From the NCBI RefSeq assembly GCF_021390535.1, contig NZ_JAJUXG010000006.1:104216-168215 (forward strand): a DNA stretch of 64,000 nucleotides, read 5' to 3'. The notes below the pieces were generated by a model, which searched no databases, was not told the origin of the DNA, and saw nothing but the letters and a program-made list of their open reading frames with translations. Numbering within the stretch: position 1 is the stretch's first letter; each line of letters begins with the position of its first letter. Origin of the DNA: Dyadobacter sp. CY312. Its GTDB lineage: Bacteria > Bacteroidota > Bacteroidia > Cytophagales > Spirosomataceae. Position numbers and translations under genes: made by a program. This document shows, in pieces, positions 33,426 through 42,535 of this stretch.

Positions 33426-35834
33426 ATGCTCCAAAACTATCTAAAGATCGCCTTTCGGAATCTGGTTAAAAACAAAACCTACTCTGCTATTAACATTGGC
33501 GGCCTCGCTGTTGGGATGGCTGTAGCCATGCTGATTGGTCTATGGGTTTATGACGAGCTCTCGTTCAATAAATACCATCAGAATTATGACCGTATTGCGC
33601 AGGTAATGCAGCAGCAGACCTTGGATGGGGAAATCAAAACGGATTTTGGTGTGCCGCTTCCGCTTGCTGGCGCGTTACGGAGTGACTTTGACGGTGATTT
33701 TAGTCATGTGATGATCACCTCGTGGCTACAACGGCATATCCTGACTTTCAACGACAAGAAATTTACCAGGCTCGGAAATTTTATGTCTCCCGAGGCGGCA
33801 GACATGCTGTCTTTAAAAATGATCCGCGGCACGGCTTCCGGATTGAAGGACCCCGCATCCATTTTGCTTTCAGAATCGGCGGCCAAGGCTTTTTTTGGCA
33901 ACGCCGATCCGCTTGATAAGACGATGAAGATCGATAATCACATGGATGTGAAAGTGACCGGTGTTTACGAGGATCTTCCTTATAATTCCCAGTTTCAATA
34001 TCTGTATTTTATCGCTCCGTGGGATTTGTTTGTGTCAACCACCGATTGGGTCAAAGAGGCAAAGGAGAAGAGTGAATGGGGTAATAACTCTTTTCAGATT
34101 TTTGTCCAGCTTGCTCCAAATGCTGATATGCAGGCAGTTTCGGACAAGATCAGAGACGTTAAGCGGAGCAGTGCCGATAAAAATGAACAAAAATTTGAGC
34201 CGCGATTGCTTTTGCAGCCAATGAGCCGCTGGCATTTGTATTCAGAATGGAGCAATGGCGTAAACGAAGGTGGACGTATCCAGTTTGTGTGGCTTTTTGG
34301 TGTGATAGGAATGTTTGTCCTGTTTCTTGCCTGTATCAATTTTATGAATCTTAGTACGGCGCGTTCCGAAAAGCGGGCCAAAGAAGTAGGCATCCGAAAG
34401 GCGATAGGTTCGGTACGTGCGCAATTGGTCAGCCAATTTTTCAGTGAATCATTTCTGGTTGTGGGTATTGCTTTCGTGCTGTCATTACTTCTGGCTCAGC
34501 TCGTTTTACCCCTTTTCAATTCCATTGCGGATAAGGAAATGGTGATCCGGTGGTCCGACCCCGTGTTTTTAGCCAGCGGAATAGGGTTTAGCTTATTTAC
34601 AGGTTTTGTAGCAGGAAGCTATCCCGCATTGTATCTATCATCTTTTCAACCTATTAAAGTACTTAAAGGCGCCTGGTCGCCTATTGGCCGCAGCGGTACA
34701 TTACCTCGAAAAATACTGGTTGTGCTTCAATTCACGGTATCTGTTACACTGATCATCGGAACCATTGTAGTTTACAGGCAAATTCTTCACGCCAAAAACC
34801 GGCCCATCGGGTACGAACGGGAAGGCTTGGTAACTATTCCTGTTAACACGCAGGACATTCACCGCCATTTTGATGCTGTGCTCCACGATTTAAAAAAAAC
34901 AGGAACGGTTGTATCTCTTGCTGAATCGGTTGGTCCGCCAACAGAGGTTTACTCTGCCAACGTAGGTTTTGAATGGAAAGGTAAAGATCCGGGATTGCAA
35001 TCAGAATTTGCAACCATCGGGATCTCACATGATTTCGGAAAAACGCTTGGCTGGGATTTCATCGCCGGGCGCGATTTTTCGAAATCATTTTCTACGGATT
35101 CAACGGGGCTTGTGTTGAACGAAACGGCTGTAAAATACATGGGGTTGGGTAAACCTGATATGGGCTCCGCTGTTGGTGAAACCGTAAAATGGGATGGCAG
35201 GAGTTTTAAAATACTGGGTGTTGTGAAGGATATGGTCATGGAGTCACCTTATGATCCTGTGAAGAAAACCATCTTTTATATCCGACCCTGGGGAGGAACT
35301 TTCGTGACAGCCAGGATTAATCCGGCTTCCAACGCGGGTGCAGCATTGAAAAATATCGAAGCTGTTTTTAAAAAGTACAGTCCCGATTCTCCATTCAACT
35401 ATCAATTTGTAGATGAGGAGTACGCTCTGAAATTTGTAGCAGAGGAGCGTATCAGCAAATTGGCTTCCATTTTTGCTGGTCTTGCTATTTTAATTAGTTG
35501 CCTTGGTCTTTTCGGTTTGGCTTCGTTTGTGGCTGAGCAACGTACAAAAGAAATCGGTATACGTAAAGTACTTGGTGCTTCGGTGGGTAATCTGTGGCGT
35601 TTACTTTCCGGTGATTTTGTGGTTTTGGTTATCGTTTCCTGCCTGCTTTCCATACCCATTGCCTGGTACGCAATGGCTACCTGGCTGGCGTCATATACCT
35701 ATCATACATCTATTTCCTGGTGGATTTTTGCAGTTGCCGGAGTGGGTGCATTGTCAGTTACGTTACTGACAGTAAGTTACCAGGCAATAAGAGCGGCATT
35801 GCTTGATCCTGTGAAGAGTTTAAGAAGTGAGTAA
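33426..35834 (+). CDS. FtsX/MacB-like ABC permease (802 aa)
   Basis: Twin of the gene at 30894 in its first 58 codons (three base differences up to 33598) and more distant afterwards. Landmarks: AKAFFGNADPLDK, LQPMSRWHLYSEW, LSTARSEKRAKEVGIRKAIGS, LGVVKDMVMESPYD, RTKEIGIRKVLGAS, DPVKSLRSE. Its 3' end and spacer match those of the permease at 27348 exactly for 44 bases, and a deleted DUF2911 copy follows. The gene therefore looks mosaic: 5' end like 30894, 3' junction like 27348. A 120-base gap without a recognisable promoter separates it from 30894. Confidence 0.93.
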   Translation: MLQNYLKIAFRNLVKNKTYSAINIGGLAVGMAVAMLIGLWVYDELSFNKYHQNYDRIAQVMQQQTLDGEIKTDFGVPLPLAGALRSDFDGDFSHVMITSWLQRHILTFNDKKFTRLGNFMSPEAADMLSLKMIRGTASGLKDPASILLSESAAKAFFGNADPLDKTMKIDNHMDVKVTGVYEDLPYNSQFQYLYFIAPWDLFVSTTDWVKEAKEKSEWGNNSFQIFVQLAPNADMQAVSDKIRDVKRSSADKNEQKFEPRLLLQPMSRWHLYSEWSNGVNEGGRIQFVWLFGVIGMFVLFLACINFMNLSTARSEKRAKEVGIRKAIGSVRAQLVSQFFSESFLVVGIAFVLSLLLAQLVLPLFNSIADKEMVIRWSDPVFLASGIGFSLFTGFVAGSYPALYLSSFQPIKVLKGAWSPIGRSGTLPRKILVVLQFTVSVTLIIGTIVVYRQILHAKNRPIGYEREGLVTIPVNTQDIHRHFDAVLHDLKKTGTVVSLAESVGPPTEVYSANVGFEWKGKDPGLQSEFATIGISHDFGKTLGWDFIAGRDFSKSFSTDSTGLVLNETAVKYMGLGKPDMGSAVGETVKWDGRSFKILGVVKDMVMESPYDPVKKTIFYIRPWGGTFVTARINPASNAGAALKNIEAVFKKYSPDSPFNYQFVDEEYALKFVAEERISKLASIFAGLAILISCLGLFGLASFVAEQRTKEIGIRKVLGASVGNLWRLLSGDFVVLVIVSCLLSIPIAWYAMATWLASYTYHTSISWWIFAVAGVGALSVTLLTVSYQAIRAALLDPVKSLRSE

Positions 35835-35851
35835 ACCATAAATGCCAAAAA

Positions 35852-35944
35852 ATGAAAGCTGTTTCTATTGTCGCTTATCACAGACATGAAGGCGGGGAAA
35901 TAGATTTTTACATGAGAAATGCGAGTAGAGTTATTGCAGTGTAG
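35852..35944 (+). pseudogene. Deletion remnant of a second DUF2911 gene
   Basis: Bases 35845-35873 match the start of the DUF2911 gene (29770-29799), including the ATG and the codons for MKAVSIV. Bases 35881-35910 match its end (30851-30880, 25 of 30 identical). Almost everything between has been lost. The joined frame is open for 30 codons by chance. This is the scar of a near-complete internal deletion after duplication of a permease-DUF2911 unit. Confidence 0.75.
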
Positions 35945-35990
35945 AATTTATTATATTGCAATTGTAAAACTTGTATAGCCCATTCTTGTT

Positions 35991-36380
35991 ATGAAGGTAC
36001 TGGACTTAATCATGTTCATATTCCTGGTTTCGCTTACAGCATGTAAACTAAAAAAGGATATTGTTCCAATGGATACAGTTTTGGGAGGAATTGTGATGTC
36101 TGAAACAGGGAATCCTGTTGGTTCTTTTCCGATCTCTATTAATTTTTCATCACAAAAACTTTTTAGTCAAAGCACATTTGCTGATACCACGATTTACTCT
36201 GCAAGCAACGGTTCTTTTTATATTAGGAAGGAAATCAAGAGTGACGCAACTATAACTATTGACGAGGATTTCAATAAAAATAATACGTCATGGTATTTAT
36301 CAGATGTGAGTCCACTGAAAAATTATGCGCCTGGCAGTAATCAAACAGATATTGTTCTTACTGTTGTGAGAAAACCCTAA
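35991..36380 (+). CDS. Small lipoprotein with beta-sandwich-like body
   Basis: 129 residues. The signal ends in a lipobox (MFIFLVSLTAC), followed by KLKKDIVPMDTVLGGIVMSETGNPVGSFPISINF and SNGSFYIRKEIKSDATITI. The G-x-V-x-(S/T)-E-x-G-N-P-V opening followed by a G-S-F-x-I turn resembles the carboxypeptidase-regulatory-like fold used in many Bacteroidota surface proteins, but the match is weak. Stands alone between a permease and the Wzi-like gene. Function unknown. Confidence 0.65.
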   Translation: MKVLDLIMFIFLVSLTACKLKKDIVPMDTVLGGIVMSETGNPVGSFPISINFSSQKLFSQSTFADTTIYSASNGSFYIRKEIKSDATITIDEDFNKNNTSWYLSDVSPLKNYAPGSNQTDIVLTVVRKP

Positions 36381-36660
36381 TCCAAGCATAAAGACTATCT
36401 ATCTCGCTTCGAAATAAATAATTGGATTGTCAGGGACTCCTGCGTATACCTTTTTACCAATCTATTTTTCTCAAACTTTAATCCCTTCAACGGTTTTCTC
36501 CGTAGATAACCTGAACCTTTTATGTCCGGTAATAAAAGGTTAACATGCCACGATATGGGTTGCGACGATAAAACATTACATTTATGCTTGTTAGAAGCAT
36601 GAGCTGAAAACAATATTATAACCACAGTGCGTCGGATGAGCCAATTTTACTAGTTGCTTT

Positions 36661-38148
36661 ATGCATTTTTTTAAAGGGATACTTCTTTTTATTTTTCTTG
36701 TTTCCTTCACGCTCAGTGTCGGGCAGTCTATCAGCAAGTATCAGATTGGAGCGGAGATTGAAGCGGGCGGTATATTGTCGTCGGATGAACAAACGCCATT
36801 TTGGCTGAGAACCAATCAGTTTGGAGCTATTCCAAAGCAAGCACCGTCAGCATTGATGCAGGGCAAATTATGGCGTGAGTATGCCCGATACGATACGATC
36901 ACAAAAAAACGCAAAGATTTTGACTGGGGATTTGTTGTAAATCCCGTTGCCAGCTTTGAAAAGGTGAATAAGCTGGGCATCATTTTTCCGGAAGCACATG
37001 TTAAGATCAGATATAAGTTCATTGAATTTTTTGGAGGCCGTCGTAAGGAACTTGCCGGGCTTGGTGATTCCACACTCACATCTGGTTTTTATTCGGTTTC
37101 GGGAAATGCACTTCCGGTTCCCAAAATTCAGCTGGCTACGGTAGGATATGTACCTTTCGCCTTTAAAAAGTTTGTAGCAGTTAATGCGGCCTTTTCGCAT
37201 GGCTGGTTCAATAACCCACCTAACATTTACGGTGCCCGCCTGCATCAGAAACATCTTTACTTTCGCTTGGGACGACCGGCTTCTAAATCAAAATTTTACT
37301 TTGGTATCAACCATCAGGCAACCTGGGCTGGTCACTCGGATTATTTAAAAGCTCAGCCTGATATGGCGGAAGACGGCAAATTGCCAGACTCCTGGAAGCT
37401 ATATAAATACCTGGTTTTGGGTTATACACCGAAAGACTGGTATAAAAAATCTGGATTTTCTTCATTCGACAGTTACCGGATCGGTAATCATTTGGGAAGT
37501 TATGATGCTGCATTTGAGACCAAAATAAATGGTGACCGCTTGCTATTATATCACCAGCATGCCTTTGAAGACGTGTCGAGCATTGCGTTTCGAAATTTTC
37601 CGGACGGGCTGTATGGTATAAATATGGTTCTGAACGATACCAAGATATTCGGGCATTTCCAACTGACCCGACTTACGATGGAATTTCTGACGACAAAGGA
37701 TCAGTCCGGATCGGAGTTCTACATTACAGGAAGCGTATACCAAGGTGCCGATAATTACTTCAATCATAGCCAGTATATCAGTGGCTGGTCCTACAAGGAC
37801 GTCGTAATTGGAACGCCATTTATCATTCCGCGTGCCGATCTGGATCTTTCTAAGTCCACCAATCCCCGGTTTTTTCCCAACAATAGGGTAAATATGTTTT
37901 ATGCTGGTGCTCAGGGTACTTATAAAGACGTGCTGCTGCTTACTTTCAGAGGTTCATTCAGCCGTAATTATGGTACACCGGGCGGAGACTTTTTTCCCCC
38001 GCGTAATCAGTTTTCATCACTTTTGGCTGCTCATCTAAAGCTGAAAGGCCTGTCCAATACCTCCATTCTGGCTAAGCTTTCTGTTGACAGAGGCGAATTA
38101 TTCAGAAATTCTTACGGAGGATATCTTGGTATCAGAAAAACATGGTAG
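36661..38148 (+). CDS. Capsule assembly Wzi-family outer-membrane protein
   Basis: 495 residues with a signal peptide (about 1-22, ending SVGQ). The body is a predicted outer-membrane barrel with the Wzi-family landmarks TPFWLRTNQFGAIP near the start, GLGDSTLTSGFYSVSGNALPVPKIQ, a FSHGWF segment and a C-terminal GGDFFPPRNQFSSLL. In Escherichia coli Wzi anchors group 1 capsule at the surface. In Bacteroidota this family is often found away from capsule loci, as here, where no glycosyltransferases are nearby. The 280-base upstream gap holds one isolated TGTCCG half-site (36523) and no clear promoter. Confidence 0.88.
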   Translation: MHFFKGILLFIFLVSFTLSVGQSISKYQIGAEIEAGGILSSDEQTPFWLRTNQFGAIPKQAPSALMQGKLWREYARYDTITKKRKDFDWGFVVNPVASFEKVNKLGIIFPEAHVKIRYKFIEFFGGRRKELAGLGDSTLTSGFYSVSGNALPVPKIQLATVGYVPFAFKKFVAVNAAFSHGWFNNPPNIYGARLHQKHLYFRLGRPASKSKFYFGINHQATWAGHSDYLKAQPDMAEDGKLPDSWKLYKYLVLGYTPKDWYKKSGFSSFDSYRIGNHLGSYDAAFETKINGDRLLLYHQHAFEDVSSIAFRNFPDGLYGINMVLNDTKIFGHFQLTRLTMEFLTTKDQSGSEFYITGSVYQGADNYFNHSQYISGWSYKDVVIGTPFIIPRADLDLSKSTNPRFFPNNRVNMFYAGAQGTYKDVLLLTFRGSFSRNYGTPGGDFFPPRNQFSSLLAAHLKLKGLSNTSILAKLSVDRGELFRNSYGGYLGIRKTW

Positions 38149-38194
38149 CTCCCTCTCTTTCACTTGCTAATCCTTGTTCATAGCTGAACTAAGA

Positions 38195-38210
38195 TGTTCA
38201 TTTTCGGACG
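38195..38210. promoter_or_regulatory. Candidate PadR-type operator (TGTTCATTTTCGGACG)
   Basis: It matches the 16-mer at 13477 and 24722 in 14 of 16 positions, although its two halves are less symmetric. It lies 140 bases before the permease start at 38351, a distance close to that at 24722. Confidence 0.35.
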
Positions 38211-38350
38211 TTTGTAAGAGTTTATTTGCAATTAAAGTATTGATAATGAGTTAATTGATTTATTTGGCATATTTTTGGTAACTGTCCTGGCAGGCCAGTT
38301 TTTATTATCCCAGCTCATCTTGTCGAGACTGTTATTTACCCCATAGGATT

Positions 38351-40750
38351 ATGCTAAAAAATTACTTCAAAATCGCTTTCCGTAATATCTGGAAAAATAA
38401 AGTCTTTTCATCGATCAATATTGTCGGTCTGGCGATAGGGATGGCCGCATTCATCGTCATTATGGTATTTGTTCTCTATGAAAAGAGCTTCGACAAAGTC
38501 CATGCTAAGAATATCTACAGGCTCAATGAAGTTCAGAACTACGAAGGTATGGTAGCGCCGCAAAAAGTAGCCCTATCCATGTTTCCCATGGGGCCAACCC
38601 TGAAGAACGATTATCCGGAAGTCCGGAATTTTGTGCGCATTAACAATATGTCCCAGGTTTTGCTGGCTGCGAAAGATAAAAAAATAGAATTGCCTCAGGG
38701 ATTTTTCGTGGATTCCAACTTTTTTGAAATGTTCGATTTTGAACTGATAAAAGGTGAAAAAAGTACAGTTTTGAAAGAGCCAAAAAGCGTAGTGCTGACG
38801 CAAAAGAGTGCGGAAAATCTATTTGGTAAAGAGAATCCGATCGGTCAGTCGGTGACGAGGTATGCACGCGATACAACAACTTTCAAAGTGACCGGTGTGA
38901 TGAAGGATGTGCCTGCCAATTCTCACTTGCAATTCGATGGACTGTTTTCTTTTAGTACTGTCATCAAGCCAGAATTCATGGACAGATGGGGAGGAAACTG
39001 GCTGGTAACCTATCTTGAACTTGCACCTGGTGCCAACGTTGCAGCTTTGGAAAAGAAGTTTCCTGCCTATCTTAAAAAATACATGAAAGAAGGCGGATGG
39101 AAATATTATGAGCTTTTCCTGCAACCACTGGCCAATGTCCATTCCGGATCGGTAGATATTACCCACGACTATCAGAATTTCCATAAGTTCAGCCGCACTT
39201 ACACGTACATGTTCTCGGTAATTGCCATGATCGTGTTGGTAATCGCCTGTGTCAATTTTATGAACCTGTCGACTGCCCGTTCTGCGGGGCGTGCCAAAGA
39301 AGTTGGTGTCCGTAAATCGATTGGTGCGCAAAGGTTCCAGCTTGCCAATCAGTTTATTGGCGAATCGGTTTTACTGGCTTTGGTGGCTTCGGTTTTGGCA
39401 GTAGTTTTGGTGAAGCTCGCTTTGCCTGCGGTTGCTCGTTTCAGTCAGAGAGAACTTGACTTCTCGTTCTTTACTGATCCTGTTGTTCTGCTTACGACAC
39501 TGGGTGCTGCAACGCTTATTGGGGTTTTCTCCGGTCTCTATCCAGCGGTTTTCCTCTCATCTTTTGAGCCTGTTAAAGTATTGAAAGGTAAGATTGGTAC
39601 CACTAAAAGTACATTCAGAAACACGTTGGTTGTTGCTCAGTTCAGCAGTGCGGTATTTCTCATCATCGCAACCGGATTTGCTGTGAAACAACTTGATTTT
39701 ATGCAGCATAGAGATCCGGGTTTTGAAAAAGATCAAATCGTCATTATACCGCTCGACTCCAAATCACAGCCCAAATATGAGTCACTTAAGCAGGAACTTC
39801 TTGCGAGTTCTTTTGTAGAAAGTGTCACAGGATCGGGTCAGCGTCTGGGTAATAACCTGCATCAAACTGGTGTCACTTTCAAAGGGGATGGTCCGGTGCG
39901 GGAAATGGCTTCCTCGCAGGTGATTGTGGATCCGGATTATCTTTCTTTATATAAAATTAAGCTGGTTGCCGGACGCAATTTTACACACGACGAATCCGAT
40001 AATGCCAGAACTTATATAATCAATGAATCTCTTGCCAGGGAATTATTGAAGGATCAACCCAATCAAAACATTCAGGCGCTTGTTGGTAAGCCTTTTGGTT
40101 TCAGTGGAATGGATTCCCTTGGTACCATTGTTGGTATAGCGAAGGACTTTAACTTCAATTCGTTACACCATAAAATTGAAACACTTTGCCTGTTCAACCA
40201 GAAAGATTGGGGTTATGGTGAAATGTCGGTAAAAATCAAGGGCAAAGATGCGACTCAGGCCGTTGCGGCTATTGGTAACATCTGGAAAAACCAGGTGCCT
40301 GAGAAGGAGTTTACATATTCCTTTCTGGACGAACATTTTAAAGAATTGTATCAGGCTGACGGTCAGGTGAGTAAAATTGTTGGGATTCTCGCCGGACTTG
40401 CCATCTTCATCTCGTGTCTGGGACTATTCGGTCTGGCTTCCTATTCAGCTGAGAGGAGGGTGAAGGAAATTGGGGTTCGCAAGGTAATGGGAGCTTCTGT
40501 TCCGGGAATTGTGGCGCTGCTGTCAAAGGATTTCATGAAGCTCGTGCTTATCTCAATTCTGATAGCAATGCCGTTTGCCTGGTTTTTGGTTCGATACTGG
40601 TTGCAGGATTTTGCTTACAGGATTGATATTCAGTGGTGGATTTTTGCCGGAGCCGGATTAATGGCCATTTTGATTGCACAATTGACAGTCAGTTTTCAGA
40701 GTATAAAAGCAGCATTAAATAATCCTGTTAAATCACTTCGATCAGAGTAG
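38351..40750 (+). CDS. FtsX/MacB-like ABC permease (799 aa)
   Basis: Complete permease: MLKNYFKIAFRNIWKNK, first membrane segment near 21-43 (IVGLAIGMAAFIVIMVFVL), NLFGKENPIGQ, VIACVNFMNLSTARSAGRAKEVGVRKSIGA, a fifth membrane segment around 425, VGIAKDFNFNSLHHKI in the second periplasmic domain (paralogs have VKDFHFxSL), then FISCLGLFGLASYSAERRVKEIGVRKVMGAS and NPVKSLRSE. The loop residue change from QRTKEIG to ERRVKEIG is unique in the window. It is isolated from other permeases and has its own upstream region with a candidate operator. Substrate and ATPase partner unknown. Confidence 0.93.
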   Translation: MLKNYFKIAFRNIWKNKVFSSINIVGLAIGMAAFIVIMVFVLYEKSFDKVHAKNIYRLNEVQNYEGMVAPQKVALSMFPMGPTLKNDYPEVRNFVRINNMSQVLLAAKDKKIELPQGFFVDSNFFEMFDFELIKGEKSTVLKEPKSVVLTQKSAENLFGKENPIGQSVTRYARDTTTFKVTGVMKDVPANSHLQFDGLFSFSTVIKPEFMDRWGGNWLVTYLELAPGANVAALEKKFPAYLKKYMKEGGWKYYELFLQPLANVHSGSVDITHDYQNFHKFSRTYTYMFSVIAMIVLVIACVNFMNLSTARSAGRAKEVGVRKSIGAQRFQLANQFIGESVLLALVASVLAVVLVKLALPAVARFSQRELDFSFFTDPVVLLTTLGAATLIGVFSGLYPAVFLSSFEPVKVLKGKIGTTKSTFRNTLVVAQFSSAVFLIIATGFAVKQLDFMQHRDPGFEKDQIVIIPLDSKSQPKYESLKQELLASSFVESVTGSGQRLGNNLHQTGVTFKGDGPVREMASSQVIVDPDYLSLYKIKLVAGRNFTHDESDNARTYIINESLARELLKDQPNQNIQALVGKPFGFSGMDSLGTIVGIAKDFNFNSLHHKIETLCLFNQKDWGYGEMSVKIKGKDATQAVAAIGNIWKNQVPEKEFTYSFLDEHFKELYQADGQVSKIVGILAGLAIFISCLGLFGLASYSAERRVKEIGVRKVMGASVPGIVALLSKDFMKLVLISILIAMPFAWFLVRYWLQDFAYRIDIQWWIFAGAGLMAILIAQLTVSFQSIKAALNNPVKSLRSE

Positions 40751-40816
40751 GGGTGGAGAGCAGGGAGCATTGTGAAAGTCGACTTTTGCCTTATACCTTA
40801 TCCAAATTCCAAACTT

Positions 40817-41104
40817 ATGAGCCATATAGCTATACCAATCCCAAACTTGCCAGGCAAGCAAGATATTGAAGTTCAGGTGATTATTAATGGTCTTAAACAG
40901 CAATTGCATTACAGGGTTGAGCTTTTCTACTGGGAAAATTGCTCCAATCCGATGGGTCACCGCGCAGATTGCATCAGTGAAATGCTTGCGCATCATGATC
41001 CTGAGTGGACGGTCTATTACATTGGTGCACCCACGGATGAATTCGTCCCGATCACTTTTGTGAAAAATGAGAGCAGGAACTTGATTAAGCAAGCGACAGC
41101 CTGA
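40817..41104 (+). CDS. Small conserved-looking cytoplasmic protein
   Basis: 95 residues from the ATG at 40817; a GTG at 40772 in frame would add 15 residues that look like spacer. Sequence begins MSHIAIPIPNLPGKQDIEVQV and has VELFYWENC and HHDPEWTVYYIGAP segments. No signal peptide or membrane helix. I do not recognise the family. It ends 27 bases before a good terminator and starts 66 bases after the permease stop, so it could be cotranscribed with that permease. Confidence 0.6.
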   Translation: MSHIAIPIPNLPGKQDIEVQVIINGLKQQLHYRVELFYWENCSNPMGHRADCISEMLAHHDPEWTVYYIGAPTDEFVPITFVKNESRNLIKQATA

Positions 41105-41131
41105 TTTGTAATCGAAAAATAAGGTTTTTAT

Positions 41132-41168
41132 AGCCAGTACGTGCATTAAGGCATGTGCTGGCTTTTTA
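41132..41168 (+). terminator. Rho-independent terminator
   Basis: AGCCAGTACGTGC (41132-41144) pairs with 41151-41163 with two G-U type mismatches, followed by T5. Confidence 0.75.
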
Positions 41169-41201
41169 GTTAACAAGTTTTTCATAACAGAAAATAATAT
41201 T

Positions 41202-41254
41202 TGCATCATTGTTGCATTAAAGAAAGTCGTTTCTATATTTGCATCATTGTTGCA
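41202..41254 (+). promoter_or_regulatory. Promoter with two identical Fur/Zur-like 7-1-7 dyads
   Basis: The 15-mer TGCATCATTGTTGCA occurs exactly at 41202-41216 and 41240-41254. Each is a 7-1-7 inverted repeat (6 of 7 positions pair), the usual layout of Fur-family boxes. The first overlaps the -33 element (TTG 41212-41214); the second overlaps the end of TATATTTG (41234-41241) and the start site. Spacer between the promoter boxes is 19 bp. Repression by a zinc-sensing Zur protein is inferred from the AztD-like product. Confidence 0.6.
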
Positions 41255-41269
41255 CATAAATGAAGAACT

Positions 41270-42478
41270 ATGAAGAGGAATTTATTAAGAACACTATTAG
41301 CCATGACAATTATTTCAGGTTTTACAGCCTGCGATAACGACAAAGAGGAGACAGTGACGCCGGTCACCGAGAGTGAATACAAGTTCATCAGGATACTGGT
41401 GAATGATGAACTTACCAGGCAGATTTCTCTGGTTGATCCTGTTAAATTGACCACTGAATCATTTGAAGCGCTTTATCCTAAATCGGCACTGTACAATACG
41501 CAGGCAGGTCGTTTTGGTGCTTTGGTAAATGGCGCAAACAATCACGTGCAGCTCTTTGACACAGGTTTTGAAGGACATGGAGATCATGTAGATGTGAAAG
41601 GAACTCCTAAATTTGGCGCCTTAACCGGCAATGGAAACAAGCCTACGCATTTTAAAAGCAAAGGGGATGAAATAATCACGTTCAATGATGGTGATGGAAC
41701 TTTGAGCATTGCAAAAGAGTCGGAATTTCATGTAGCTGGGTCGAAAATGACCACAATAAATGCCGGTAATAAAGCCCACCATGGCGCAATGACCAAGTTT
41801 GACAACGGGACCTATGCCATTACTGAAAAAGACGAATCGGTGGCGGGTACACTTCCTGAGCGGGTTAAAATAGTAGATGCAAGCGGTAAAACTTTGTTTG
41901 CGTCCACGGTTCAGACCAAAGGACTTCACGGCAATGCGACAGATGGGAAGATATCGCTTTTTGGCTCATCGAGCGGCATTCTGGTGGTGGAGCCGTCCGG
42001 TGCACAAAGGTTAATTCCGCATCCTGAAAAATTCGGAACAGCCTGGTTTGGCTCAATTCTGGAAGCCAAAGGAGCGAATAAATTCATCGGTTATTCTGCT
42101 GCGGTAGGCGCGTATATCATTGATGTGCAGGCAAACAGTGTTACGCCCATTGTAGAAAGTACGGACCTTATGCAGGTAAAAACAGACTACGCAGGTAATA
42201 ATCTCATTGCTTTTTTTCACAATGGAGAGGTTAGGGTTTATGATTTAAAAAGCAATGCAGTGAAAAAGAGCGGTTCTGTGATTGCTGCCGTTGCCAAGGA
42301 TGAAACTCAAAAACCACAAATTGAAGCAACATCAAAGTACTTATACGTAACACAGCCCAAGTCAGGCGAGTTGCTGCAAATTGATATCAATGATTTTACG
42401 AAAGTCAAAAAAGTAAAAGTTTCTGCTACGCCATACAGATTAACTATACTGGGTATAGAATCCGACGAGAGTCACTAA
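41270..42478 (+). CDS. AztD-like zinc metallochaperone lipoprotein
   Basis: 402 residues. Lipobox ending in Cys21 (IISGFTAC). The body looks like a beta-propeller with His-rich loops: GHGDH at 102-106, a KPTHF segment with His127, NAGNKAHHGAM, and TKGLHGNATDG. The HGDHxDx and KPxHF patterns are those of the AztD family, a periplasmic zinc chaperone that delivers zinc to the AztC binding protein in alphaproteobacteria. No AztABC transporter lies nearby, and here it is a lipoprotein rather than a soluble periplasmic protein. Paired operator-like dyads over its promoter suit control by metal level. Zinc binding is inferred, not shown. Confidence 0.72.
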   Translation: MKRNLLRTLLAMTIISGFTACDNDKEETVTPVTESEYKFIRILVNDELTRQISLVDPVKLTTESFEALYPKSALYNTQAGRFGALVNGANNHVQLFDTGFEGHGDHVDVKGTPKFGALTGNGNKPTHFKSKGDEIITFNDGDGTLSIAKESEFHVAGSKMTTINAGNKAHHGAMTKFDNGTYAITEKDESVAGTLPERVKIVDASGKTLFASTVQTKGLHGNATDGKISLFGSSSGILVVEPSGAQRLIPHPEKFGTAWFGSILEAKGANKFIGYSAAVGAYIIDVQANSVTPIVESTDLMQVKTDYAGNNLIAFFHNGEVRVYDLKSNAVKKSGSVIAAVAKDETQKPQIEATSKYLYVTQPKSGELLQIDINDFTKVKKVKVSATPYRLTILGIESDESH

Positions 42479-42495
42479 TTGAGAGAACTTGTTGT

Positions 42496-42530
42496 GTGGT
42501 CGGACCTTATAAGTCCGGCCACTTTTTTAT
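42496..42530. terminator. Terminator between converging genes
   Basis: GTGGTCGGAC (42496-42505) pairs with GTCCGGCCAC (42513-42522), with one G-U pair, and T6 follows. It ends the AztD-like gene and lies next to the stop of the GNAT gene. Confidence 0.85.
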
Positions 42531-42535
42531 TTCCT

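Noticed and set aside
40742..41257. A 171-codon frame on the minus strand opposite the small gene at 40817
   Set aside because: It runs through a terminator and over the promoter of the AztD-like gene, shows no domain, and the plus-strand frame has better coding character.
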